From contig OZ024794.1 of assembly GCA_964017045.1 (NCBI GenBank), positions 31,021,315-31,085,314 on the forward strand: a stretch of 64,000 nt of DNA, read 5' to 3'. The stretch is from Omphiscola glabra. Lineage: Eukaryota; Mollusca; Gastropoda; Lymnaeidae. Under the pieces are notes generated by a model. The model searched no databases and had not been told where the DNA came from. It was given only the letters and a program-made list of their open reading frames with translations. Positions 34,671 to 45,180 of the stretch are shown one piece after another. Within the stretch, counting starts at the first letter, position 1; every line of letters starts with the position of its first letter. A program made the position numbers and the translations under genes.

Positions 34671-36315
34671 GTCTAAAATGTCACATGTGTAGTTGTCCCC
34701 CCCCCTCCCACCCCCACTCCTTTCCACGAAAAAAGTCAGTAGTTGGCCGAGAATGCTGCACTTCAATATGAGGGGAAAAAAAAGGCTGCCAGGGCTGACC
34801 GCACCCGCACATCTTACGCCACCGTGCGCCTGTGTTGATTTTGTTGTTGTACGTATTGCACTGGCACTTCTGGCACCATCAAGTCACCAGCGTCTCGTAG
34901 AACTTGATTACGGTTAAAAATTATGCAAGGAATGTCTGTGCCTGAAAAAAGGGGGGGGGGAGGGGAGAGTACTGTAGAAGGGGACCAGAGAAGGAAGCCA
35001 ATTATCTCCTCGCCCACAAAGCCATGAGCCTACCATTTGATGTATACTAGCATACACACCAACCAGGTATCTTAGTGACCATGCTAACCGGACCGACCAG
35101 GTCATTAAAATTAAAAGCCGCGGCATCAACATGTCCGGCTAATGAACTAATCACGTCCACTATGGTAGTGTCTTTATGAACATAATGTTCAGGTCCCTAC
35201 AGGCGACAGTGAAGTGGCGGTTGACAATGGTCGGAAAGGGGGTGGGGATTCGGGGGGGGGGGGGTGAATGGACCCAGGCCTTGTTGTGGGAGCTAATGAA
35301 GGTGAGCTCACCCGGCCCCGGGCTAATCTGCGGTAACGTTATTTCAACGAGACCAACCCCTCCCCATTTTTCACCCCCCCCCCCCCCCACTTTCCACACA
35401 CGTTTTATGCAGCAAGGCCTGGCGTATGATAGAGGGGACGTGGTGGGGGGCGAGCCGAAGTCATCACAACAAATTGGACTACAAGTCTTAGGCGGCACAA
35501 GTCTCCCAACCTGCGCCCCCCATTCAGCAGACGCGGCTTAATCCGGGCAAGCGTAAAAGCTCCTCTCTAATGCTCGGCACCCTCCATAGAAATCTTCTGA
35601 GAATCTGGTTGCCATGGCGACCGGCCATGTTGCCAATCAGATCGCGAGCCGGCGTGTTTGTTTGCGCGTGCCCCCCGAACAGTTCACTCGCGCCTACACT
35701 GAGGGTGGGGGGTGGGGGTGGGTTTTTTTTGGCCGTGTTCGTGGGGAGGGTAAACAACAGACACTGGTGGGGAGATGAAATGTGGGTGGGGGTTCAGAGG
35801 ATGTGGAAGGGAAAGGAAAAGAGGGCAAGAAGAGTAGCACGAGCAAGGAGAAAACGTAAAAAAATGAGGGCTTCTGAAGGGATTTATATAGGCTTTTTGG
35901 GGGGAATAATAAGATAACCTGAACAGTGGAAATGGGCTATGCCCTAAGCTATGGCCTGGATGCGAGTTAGTGTTCGACTGCCATCACTATTCTAGACGTA
36001 ACATGGGGTGTCGTCGTTGTAAAGGGAGACGAGAAATGACGTAACTGTAAAAAAAAACGTAAACTATGTGAACTGGCTTTCAGAAAAAGGGGGGGGGGGT
36101 TTGTAGAGACATCAACTGTAATGTTATGTCTCGTGAGTTGAGGTCAAAGAAGAGTAGGGCCCCAGCAGGAAGGTGCTGTAACAGTAGGTGAATATTAGAT
36201 GATACGGCCTTTGTAATAGGGTGTTATATACGCAGTGTGTTATATACGCAGTGGGGTGGTTCACAACTCAACCTGGTATTAGGGAGTTAAGGGCGCAGAA
36301 GAGAGTACGATAAGG
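34671..36315. other. intergenic; CpG-rich patch near 35.6 kb
   Basis: G/C-runs at 35257-35267 and 35377-35389, 36089-36099. The stretch 35600-35700 is notably richer in CpG than its surroundings and holds an X-box and CCAAT box. No gene confirmed. Confidence 0.45.
35608..35637 (+). promoter_or_regulatory. RFX X-box-like site with CCAAT box
   Basis: GTTGCCATGGCGAC at 35608-35621 differs at one base from the palindromic RFX site GTTGCCATGGCAAC. CCAAT follows at 35633-35637. RFX plus NF-Y pairing is typical of ciliary and MHC-II-type promoters. The embedded ATGGCGACC opens a frame of about 30 sensible codons (MATGHVANQIASRRV...) before a G-rich run, so a first exon is conceivable but unsupported. 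Confidence 0.35.
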
Positions 36316-36775
36316 GTATTGTATGTGGGTGTTGTACATGAACGAGTTTAGGATATTGTATTGTATTTGGGTGTTGTACATGGACGAGTTTAGGATAAGG
36401 GTATTGTATTTGGGTTTGGTACATGGACAAGTTTAGGATAAGGGTATTGTATTTAGGTGTTGTACATGGACGAGGTTAGGATAAGGGTATTGCATTTGGG
36501 TGTTGTACATGGATGAGGTCAGGATAAGGGTATTGAATTTGGGTGTTGTAGATGGAAGAGGTCAGGATAAGGGTATTGCATTTGGGTGTTGTACATGGAT
36601 GAGGTCAGGATAAGGGTATTGCATTTGGGTGTTCTACATGTACGAGGTCAGGATAAGGGTATTGCATTTGGGTGTTGTACATGGACAAGTTTAGGATAAA
36701 GGTATTGTATTATGGTTTTGAACGTTGATGAGGTCAGGATGAAGGTTTTGTATATGGGCGACATAGATGGAGGGG
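36316..36775. repeat. 43-bp minisatellite (GTATTGTATTTGGGTGTTGT)
   Basis: About ten moderately diverged copies of a unit that also contains ACATGGACGAG and TTAGGATAAGG. G-rich on the + strand throughout. Confidence 0.9.
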
Positions 36776-37166
36776 GTCAGCTAAATCACTTGCATTGGGC
36801 TGGTACAATTCTTAGCGGGTTGGTCAGTGCTTTTGGGGAAGGTCGGGGAACGGTGGTACCAGTACAACAGTAGCGTGGCTCACAGTAGATATGTTTACAC
36901 AAAACAAACACAAAAACAAAAAAACAAAAAAACGCCAGAAAACCATTGTTGAAAAGGGAATATGTGGACGGCACCATTCAGATGAAAAAATTATATCGCG
37001 CTGCCGTTAGAACAAACGGCTAGACCCGACATGATCAAAGTTCTAGAAAAATGATAGATTAAAAGACAGACGAGAATCGGTCACTTCATAAGTGGGGCGA
37101 TGGTCGTTTGTTCATGCTGACATCGGAGTTTCTCTCGTCCTTTTCGTTGATGGGTTTCCCCTAGTT
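36776..37166. other. intergenic, no gene seen
   Basis: Unique sequence. Confidence 0.55.
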
Positions 37167-37364
37167 CAGTGGTTCTCAACCTTTCTGATGCAGCGACCCC
37201 TTAATACAGTCCGTCATGATATGGCGATCCCCAACCACGAAATTATTTTCTTTGCTACTTCATAACTGTAGAGTACATGTGTTTTCTCATGTCTTAGGCG
37301 ACCCCCTGGGAAAGGGTGGTTCGACCCCCAAATGGGGTCGCGACACACAGGTTGACAAACGCTG
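37167..37364 (-). mobile_element. SPIN-like hAT MITE, inverted copy
   Basis: Starts CAGTGGTTCTCAACC and ends GACAAACGCTG. Flanks CCCTAGTT and GCCTAGTT match at 7 of 8. The reverse complement aligns along its length to the copy at 37484, 119 bp away and in opposite orientation. The last 20 bases are more diverged than the rest. Confidence 0.82.
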
Positions 37365-37483
37365 GCCTAGTTCGATGGCTGGATGCAGGGATTTAATCGA
37401 TGGCTGGATGCAGAGGTTTTGATGAATCCCCCTCCCCCCCCTGGGATCCCGGGACCGGTTAACCAATGGGGAATGCTCTAACG

Positions 37484-37680
37484 CAGCGGTTCTTAACCTG
37501 TGGGTCGCGACCCCTTTGGGGATCGAACCATCATTCCTCAGGGGTCGCCTAAGACCATCGGAAAACGAATGTACTCTACAGTTATGAAGTAGCAACGAAA
37601 ATAATGTTGTGGTTGGGGGTCGCCACAACATAAGGAACTGTATTAAGGGGTCACGGCATTAGGAAGGTTGAGAACCACTG
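37484..37680 (+). mobile_element. SPIN-like hAT MITE, best-preserved copy
   Basis: 197 bp from CAGCGGTTCTTAACCTGTG to GAGAACCACTG, flanked by exact CTCTAACG on both sides (37476-37483 and 37681-37688). Interior blocks GTCGCGACCCCTTTGGGG, CCTAAGACCATCGGAAAAC, CTACAGTTATGAAGTAGCAA and GGAACTGTATTAAGGGGTC match, as I remember it, the consensus of non-autonomous SPIN elements. No coding capacity; mobilised in trans by an hAT transposase. Confidence 0.88.
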
Positions 37681-37879
37681 CTCTAACGGATCCCAGATTT
37701 AAATAAAGGACAAAGTACATTTAAATAATGTTATTAAATTACATTTTTGGTTTAGAAGTTTTCGTTGACTGTGACACAATAATAATAAATGTTTTTTGAT
37801 ATTAGGAGCAGATAGCGACCGTCATATCGGCAGAAAAAGCTATAGGCCCATAGGGTGATACCCAATTGGCCGATCCACC

Positions 37880-38745
37880 CAACACACCCACCAACAACAC
37901 ACACACCAACAAAGCACCCATCAGCAACTCACCCACCAACAACACACCCATCAACAACACACCCATTAACAACATACCCACCAACAACACACCCACCAAC
38001 AACACACCCATCAGCAACTCACACACCAACAACACACCCACCAACAACACACCCACCAACAACACACACACACCAAGAACACACCCATCAGCAACTCACC
38101 CACCAACAACACACCCACCAACAACACACCCAGCAACAACTCACACACCAACAACACACACCAAAAACACACAAACCAACAACAACACACCCGCAAACAA
38201 CACACCCCTCAACAACACACCCACCAACAACACACCCACCAACAACACACCCATCAACAACACACCCACCAACAACACACCAATCAGCAGCACACCAATC
38301 AGCAGCACACCCACCAACAACACACCCACCAACAACACACCCACCAACAACACATCCACCAACAACACACCCACCAACAACACACCCACCAACAACACAC
38401 CCACCAACAACACACCCACCAACAACACACCCACCAGCAACACACCAGCCAGCAACACACACCCACCAACAACACACCCACCAACAACACACCCGTTAAC
38501 AACACACCCACCAACAACACACCTACCAACAACACACCCATCAGCAACACACCCACCAACAACACACCCACCAACAACACACCCATCAGCAACACACCCA
38601 CCAGCAACACACCCACCAACAACACACCCATCAACAACACACCCACCAACAACACACCCACCAACAACACACCCACCAACAACACACCCACCAACAACAC
38701 ACCCACAAACAACACACCCACCAACAACACACCCATCAGCAGCAC
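37880..38745. repeat. 15-bp minisatellite (ACCCACCAACAACAC)
   Basis: About 58 copies over 866 bp, with ACCCATCAGCAACAC and ACCCATCAACAACAC variants. The + strand is nearly free of G. A 15-bp unit keeps every frame open, which creates frames up to 303 codons (Thr-Pro-Thr-Asn-Asn) that I regard as artefacts. Confidence 0.95.
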
Positions 38746-38823
38746 ACCCTCCCACTCGCCATTTGCCCATTCCCTAATCCTTAGAGGTGTGATTGCACCA
38801 TTTGTTATTTATATTATAAGTCT

Positions 38824-38941
38824 ATAACCTACCCACTATAACTGACCCACTATAACTGACCCACTATAACCGACCCACTATAACTGACCCACTATAACTG
38901 ACCCACTATAACCGACCCACTATAACTGACCCACTATAACG
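38824..38941. repeat. 14-bp repeat (CCCACTATAACTGA)
   Basis: About eight copies, alternating ACTGA and ACCGA. Confidence 0.9.
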
Positions 38942-39042
38942 GGCATGCTTACTTGGATTTGTCATGGTAACATCTAATACACAACAGATAGAAAACTATC
39001 AATGTTAACCATTAGGCCCTGGCAATCTACCACATAATGGGA

Positions 39043-39145
39043 CAAACACATGGTCGAATAACAGGGCGAATAATAAGACGAATAATGGAGTGAGTAATTT
39101 GGCAATAATTGTGCGAATAATTGGGCGAATAATGGGGCGAATAAT
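39043..39145. repeat. degenerate GGGCGAATAAT repeat
   Basis: Seven or so irregular copies of a 12-16-bp unit around GCGAATAAT. Confidence 0.7.
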
Positions 39146-39315
39146 AATGTAGTGGAGGTGAACTGCGAAAATCAATGATTTTTTTCTACGCTATTGGGTC
39201 ATCCTTGTCTTTAGTCATATTGGGAACAACCTGTTTGACGTCATTGGGATCATCAACTCACTCAGCTTTTACTCAGCAAGAGCTAAAATAGTTAATAGGT
39301 TGTTTTTATTTTTAA

Positions 39316-39626
39316 AGAAGAAAGAGAGAGAGAGGGATACAGATGAGGAGAGATTGTGAGATATCGTGATAAAGAGTTGTAGAGAGAGCTCGCGATAGAG
39401 AGATGAGGAAATGGAGAGGTATATTGTGATAAAGAGTTGAAGAGAAAGAGAGAGAGAGAGATAGATAGAGAGAGATAGAGAGAGAGATCGTGATGTAGAG
39501 ATGAGGCTATAGTATAGAGATAGATATTGGGATAAAGAGTTGAAAAGAGAGGGACAGAGCGAGAGAGAGAGGGACTGAGAGAGAGATATCGTGATAAGTT
39601 GAAGAGACGGATATTTATATCACGAT

Positions 39627-39666
<40 letters not shown>
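39316..39666. repeat. (GA)n-rich purine microsatellite
   Basis: Purine-rich with recurrent ATCGTGATAAAGAGTTG blocks about 80-120 bp apart, so a longer repeat unit underlies the GA tract. Confidence 0.85.
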
Positions 39667-39667
<1 letters not shown>

Positions 39668-40140
39668 TAAAGAGAGAACAAGAGTTAGCGATACATTAAA
39701 GAACCTGAAACTGGGCTCTCTATGGAGCGGTAACATCAGAGCTGGACCCCGGGCGTACGGGCGAACCAGGGGACACGATCAATGGTTGAGTTTAACTTAA
39801 GGATGAGAGAGACATAACAGGAAAGCAGACAAGGGGAGCCACTGGTGTGAAATTTAGTTTAGGGGGGAAAAACTTGGTTGGGTGTGGGTGTCGGTCTGGA
39901 AGTGGGGCGGGTGTAGCTATACTGGAAATACACAGAGCAGAGAAGTAAGCAACTTTATGTTAAGTAAATTACGGGCACACAGAAAGAGTCTGTATGGTTG
40001 TGGGTATAGTTAAATTACATAAAGGTTATGGCTAAAGTCTGTACGATTTATACGTTATGGCTGTGGATAAAGGGATATAAACAAAGAGTAAGTTTTGCGT
40101 GTGAAAATGATGTGCAATTGTTATGGGTCTAGTAGATGGC
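39667..40140. other. intergenic, no gene seen
   Basis: Unique sequence. Confidence 0.55.
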
Positions 40141-40525
40141 GCTGGGTGGCCGATCGGTCTAAACCGAGTCAACCTGAGATAAGCAGAAAACCATTGCCCA
40201 GCACCCCGGTTGCACGGGGCTCGTTAACCCCGGACGGCAACTCTTCTAAGAGAAGGCAAACTCTGAATTCAAACCCCCGGAGATGGAGTCCCGCAGGCGG
40301 TATGACATTGGCACAAATGAAAATTCTGGCAACTCCGGCTGTGCTACTGGTGCCAAGCTGTATCATCCACAGATAATGTTCTCTTGGGTTATCCGAATTC
40401 GTGGAGAGAGGCGATCTGCTGTCTTTGGAACAAGCTCATCCTCCTAAAGAAAAATCCCCAGGCCTTGTGACTTCGTCCAGCGAAGTGTACACCATCGACA
40501 CATCGTGACGGGCGGATGCCAGGGG
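40141..40525 (+). mobile_element. tRNA-derived-SINE-like repeat, copy 2
   Basis: Same family as the inverted copy at 22771-23235. The left end has GGGTGGCCGATCGGTCTAA, a fit to the Pol III A box TGGCNNAGTGG. The region expected to hold the B box is replaced by sequence unlike it, so this copy should not be transcribed by Pol III. Ends are approximate. Confidence 0.6.
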
Positions 40526-40967
40526 AAATAAATGATTACAACGATTGTAGTTATAGGAAGATGCTCTCACGTTGTGAAGCAGGGGCGCCTATCACCTTCA
40601 GAATAGTGGAAGCCGCCCTCCTCCTATGACCTTGGACTTGGTAAAGTCGTTGTAATGGCGTTTCTTTCGCGTGTTCACTGTGAATATTTTTAATTAAAAA
40701 GAAATGCTGTAAAGCCTGTTAGTACAGTGTTGACTATTCTATAATTAAACTATTAACAAACTCATTCCATTTCGCAAACAGCTTAATAATTCTTCACACT
40801 TAAATCAAATTATTAACCTGGGATTATTTAAGAAATGCATTTTAATGCTGCCGGGTGCCGTCCATGTAAATAGTTATGGAACGGGTGGAGTGAATATACA
40901 TTTGTTTTGTTTTATTTAATTAATGTATGTAATTTTTTAAAGTTCATGATTATGTTTGCTAAATTGT
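40526..40967. other. intergenic, no gene seen
   Basis: AT-rich unique sequence. Confidence 0.55.
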
Positions 40968-41455
40968 ATGTACAGCGTGGTGAGCCCAGCCCTAGGCTGG
41001 GGTGCCTTGTATGTACAGCGTGGTGATCCCAGCCCTAGGCTGGGGGTAAAGCCTGCCTAGGCTGGGGTACCTTGTATGTACAGCGTGGTGATCCCAGCCC
41101 TAGGCTGGGGTGCCTTGTATGTACAGCGTGGTGAGCCCAGCCCTAGGCTGGGGTGCCTTGTATGTACAGCGTGGTGATCCCAGCCCTAGGCTGGGGGTAA
41201 AGCCTGCCTAGGCTGGGGTACCTTGCATGTACAGCGTGGTGAGCCCAGCCATGGCTGGGGTGCCTTGTATGTACAGCGTGGTGATCCCAGCCCTAGGCTG
41301 GGGGTAAAGCCTGCCTAGGCTGGGGTACCTTGCATGTACAGCGTGGTGAGCCCAGCCATGGCTGGGGTACCTTGCATGTACAGCGTGGTGAGCCCAGCCA
41401 TGGCTGGGGTACCTTGCATGTACAGCGTGGTGAGCCCAGCCATGGCTGGGGTACC
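40968..41455. repeat. 43-bp hairpin-rich minisatellite
   Basis: About ten units of CCTTGTATGTACAGCGTGGT followed by GAGCCCAGCCCTAGGCTGGGG or the palindromic CCCAGCCATGGCTGGG. Three units carry an extra 25-nt GGTAAAGCCTGCCTAGGC block. The array ends in GTACCGCGCTATAGAAAAC and an (TAA)n tract, an ending I have seen in gastropod interspersed repeats. Confidence 0.9.
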
Positions 41456-42025
41456 GCGCTATAGAAAACTACTACTAATAATAATAATTCGTAAGATTCT
41501 CGCTTGATCGAGCGGCTACGTAGCTGTGAGATTAAAGCAAGGGTCCACCCATTCCAGATAGTTTGAGCGCCATTCCCAGCCTCAGCCAGAATATTGAAAT
41601 AGGTCTACTACCCCCCCCCCCCAATTGAAACAAAAATATATTAAAAGATGTTAAGTATAAAAGTATTGTTTTCATTCCAAAATGATTTTGTTTACACTAG
41701 AGTAATACAAAAGGCAGATAGAGGGACGTATGGAATGAGTTCCTCCTTTCCTCATCTCCAACTCAGATTGGAAGCTACTGCACCCCCACCCTTGTAGACG
41801 CCCCTGGCTGTGAACACGCAAGGAGTAGGGCAAAGGGAGGGGTGAGCAATGTGGAGGAATGGCGGCTCCTGATATCGATCAGACGGATCGATAAGATAAT
41901 CAAGAGCGGTGGCCTGTAGAGGATTTCCCCCGCGCGCCTCCCCACTCCCCACCCCCATGTATTTTTGTTCGTTCTTAAATTATACGATGTCTCCGGGAAT
42001 TCATTTTTGGTTCGTGCTAGAACCT
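41456..42025. other. intergenic, no gene seen
   Basis: Contains a C-run at 41611-41622. No coding signal. Confidence 0.55.
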
Positions 42026-42550
42026 GTGTGGGTGGGTGTGTGTGTGTGTTTGAGTGTAAGTTAGTGTGTGTGGGTGTGATTGTGTGGGATTGTGTGTGTT
42101 TAAGTATGAGTGTGTGAGAGTGAGTGTGTTTAAGTGTGAGTGTGTGTGTGTTTAAGTGTGTGTGAGTGAATGAGTTTGTGTGTGTGTGATTGTGTGTGTG
42201 AGTGTGTGTATTTGAGTGTTTGTGTGTGTTTGAGTGCGTGTGAGTGAGTGTGTTTGAGTGTGAATGTATGTGTGTGTGTATGTGTGAGTATGTGTTTTAA
42301 GTGTGTGTTTGTGTGAGTGTATGTGTGTGTATGTTTTTAAGTGTGAGTGATATTTAGTGTGTGTGTTCGAGTGTGTGAGTGTGAGTGTGTGTTTGTGTGT
42401 GTGTGTTTGTGAGAGTGTGTGTGCTTGAGCGTGATTGTGTGTGAGTGCGAGTGTTTGAGTGAATGTGAGAGTATGAGTAAGTGTGTGTGAGTATGTTTGT
42501 GTGTGTGTGTGTGTGTGAGTGTGTGTGTGTGAGTGTGTGTGAGTGAGTGA
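42026..42550. repeat. (TG)n/(TGTGAG)n microsatellite
   Basis: About 525 bp of TG with GTGAGTG, GTTTGAGTG and GTTTAAGTG interruptions. Confidence 0.95.
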
Positions 42551-42802
42551 GTTTGATGATAGTAGTGTGCTGCTGTATGGACGGATGGATAGCCATGTTG
42601 TGAATGTCAAGTGTGTTGGTGATGAAAGAGAAGGTGCAATTGGTGATGAAAGAGAATGTGCAGTTGGTGATAAAAGAAGGATTTACATACTTAAATTTAC
42701 GATACCAGGTGAGAGAAAAAAAAAGGGTAAAGGTGTGGGTCGGTGGTGTGAGGCGCAGAGCGTTGAGGAATGTTGTCATGTGCGTTACTTCCTGATTACC
42801 GA
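42551..42802. other. spacer with 3x GTTGGTGAT(G)AAAGA
   Basis: Three short tandem copies of GTTGGTGATGAAAGAGAAG near 42616-42680; otherwise featureless. Confidence 0.5.
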
Positions 42803-43245
42803 ATGAACCTTACTGACTTCAGACATTCTGCACCGATCACTGACCTCAGACATTCTTCACCGATTAGTGACCTTAGACACCCCGCACCGATTTCTGACCT
42901 CAGACATTTTGTACCGAATTCTGACATCAGACTTTCTGCACCGGTTACTGACCTCAGACATTCTGCACCAATATAATAACCTTAGTCCACAGACATTCTC
43001 ACACAGACATTCTTGCCAGAGCCGTTTCCAGATTTTTACCTTAGACATTCTTCTCCGAATTCTTCCAAAATTATTACCAAAAAATTCTACTCTGATTTCT
43101 TTCAAAAAGTTTTATTTTAGACATTCTGCCCAGAATTCTTACCTCAGTCTTTCTGTCCCGATAAATTTCCGAATTCTGACCTCAGGCATTTTGTACCGAA
43201 TTCTTCTCAAATTATTACTGTGTACATTCTGTCCAGAATTCTGAC
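42803..43245. repeat. 27-bp minisatellite (CTGACCTCAGACATTCTGCA)
   Basis: Clear copies to 42975, then increasingly diverged copies to about 43245, so the array decays from left to right. Confidence 0.85.
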
Positions 43246-43371
43246 CCAATTTATTGTGTCCTTATTTTTGTCATTATATTCTGGTCTTAGAAGTAGCCCT
43301 CCACCCCCCTCCGTGAGCCTCAACCCAGATGTTGTTAGATGGCAAGCACATCTCACCTCCCAATATATAAT

Positions 43372-43540
43372 ACTGTGAGTCTAGTCAAAATGCTGAACAC
43401 CCACGGAAGTAAATCTTCAAAGTTCACTGTGAGCCGAGTCCCAATGCTGAACACCAACGCCAGTAGATCTTCAAAGTTCACTGTGAGTCCGAAGTGAGTC
43501 GAGTCACAACGCTGAACACCCACGCCAGTCGATCTTCTTG
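43372..43540. repeat. 54-bp tandem repeat, 3 copies
   Basis: Three copies of a unit holding ATGCTGAACACCCACGCCAG and ATCTTCAAAGTTCACTGTGA; the third has a small internal insertion. Confidence 0.9.
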
Positions 43541-43837
43541 CCACGACGCCCCACGTACATCAACAGACAGGCCATTTAACCACTTGTCACATGATCATTA
43601 CCTATGGTTTGCAGAGGGGGGCTCAATACCAGGCTTCGCATTTCTTCAAACTACCTGCTCTTTTGTTCTGTTCAATTGGGGGGGGGGGGCGGGTGTGTCT
43701 AATGTTGTAGGTTTGAAATTCACTTTCCCGAGTTGTTTCGAGTCCTCCCCAAAAAGATGGGGACGAATTTTAATGGTACCAGGGTATTTTACGATTGTAG
43801 TCCTGGGTAGAGACTTAATCACTGTCGTATGTCCGAG

Positions 43838-44022
43838 CAGGGCCGGCCTTAGGCCATTGCAACCGATGCGGCCGCAATGGGCCCCGCACTTTCATAGGCC
43901 CCACGCGAATTTATTTTCTATTACAAAATCTTAATTTTCACTTATTATCCACATCCCTACCCAGACTGGGCCCCGCGCAATCCTTTTCGCATAGGGCCCC
44001 GCAACTGTTAGGGCCGGCCCTG
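43838..44022. mobile_element. hAT-like MITE with GGGCCGGCC ends
   Basis: 185 bp with inverted termini CAGGGCCGGCCTTAGG and TTAGGGCCGGCCCTG. Flanks TGTCCGAG and TGTCCGAT match at 7 of 8. The interior contains GGGCCCCGC repeats. No coding capacity. Confidence 0.82.
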
Positions 44023-44247
44023 TGTCCGATGGTATATCAAAATATACCCGCCCGGGGGGGGGGGGGAGAAACGACAAACTATTTTGTCTCAAACCCATAT
44101 TTTCACAAATCTGTATTTAAAAGAAAATTAAAATAATAATCCTATTTAAATAGCCTCAAATCTGAATTACTTTGCGACGAATTTGCTCATACAATCTGTC
44201 AATTACGTAAAAAAAAGAACCAAGAAAAGGAACGACAAAACTAAGCG

Positions 44248-44768
44248 TCAGGGATGGGCGTGACACATCGGTCAAAACAGTCAGGGATGGGCGTGACACA
44301 TCGGTCAAAACAGTCAGGGATGGGCGTGACACATCGGTCAAAACAGTCAGGGATGGGCGTGACACATCGGTCAAAACAGTCAGGGATGGGCGTGACACAT
44401 CGGTCAAAACAGTCAGGGATGGGCGTGACACATCGGTCAAAACAGTCAAGGATGGGCGTGACACATCGGTCAAAACAGTCAGGGATGGGTGTGACACATC
44501 GGTCAAAACAGTCAGGGATGGGCGTGACACATCGGTCAAAACAGTCAGGGATGGGCGTGACACATCGGTCAAAACTGTCAGGGATGGGCGTGACACATCG
44601 GTCAAAACAGTCAGGGATGGGCGTGACACATTAGTCAAAACCGTCAGGGATGGACGTGACACATTGGTCAAAACCGTCAGGGATGGGCGTGACACATTGG
44701 TCAAAACCGTCAGGGATGGGCGTGACACATTGGTCAAAACCGTCAGGGATGGATGTGACGCATTGGAA
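44248..44768. repeat. 33-bp minisatellite (GGGATGGGCGTGACACATCG)
   Basis: About 16 copies, highly homogeneous. The right four copies share CATTGGTCAAAACCGTCA in place of CATCGGTCAAAACAGTCA, marking a separate block. Long frames on both strands (11-residue periods) follow from the 33-bp unit. Confidence 0.95.
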
Positions 44769-45027
44769 AAAAATCAAACAATATCTTTCTCGAGGTATTA
44801 ATAAATTACTGTTATTGTGTGCCCTTCGCATGTGAAGACGACTGAAGGCTATATTCAACATGAGTCGTAGCCTTGACTTGCGCTATATTTTAAGGTCGGG
44901 GAATGTTGCTCAATTTGTCAGGACCCCCTTCACTCGCACTTGCCCGTTGTGATGCAAAGAAACGAATGGGGAACAGGGGCCGCGGGTTGCCGACCACAGT
45001 CCTAGTTCTAGTGTATTGCTACACGTA
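44769..45027. other. spacer, no gene seen
   Basis: Unique sequence. Confidence 0.5.
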
Positions 45028-45180
45028 TCCGGAAATTTGATCGACGGAAATTTGATCGAACGGAAATTTGGTCGAATCTTTTTTTCAGTTCACACGTTAA
45101 AATTGTCGTCAAATATTTCTCTTTGAACGCACTGTACTATACAGTAAAACAAAATAATGCGTTCAAAAAGAAATTTCGAA
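45028..45180. mobile_element. fold-back/mariner-type MITE, truncated copy
   Basis: Starts after TA with TCCGGAAATTTGATCGACGG and matches the left arm and loop of 50657-50900 (ACTATACAGTAAAACAAAAT). The right arm is lost or strongly diverged after 45180. Confidence 0.7.

Noticed and set aside
37866..38777. 303-codon open frame of Thr/Pro/Asn repeats
   Set aside because: It lies wholly in a 15-bp minisatellite; all frames of both strands are open for the same reason and there is no unique coding sequence at either end.
44156..44737. 193-codon minus-strand frame with 11-residue repeats
   Set aside because: It follows from the 33-bp unit; the opposite strand gives an equally long repetitive frame.
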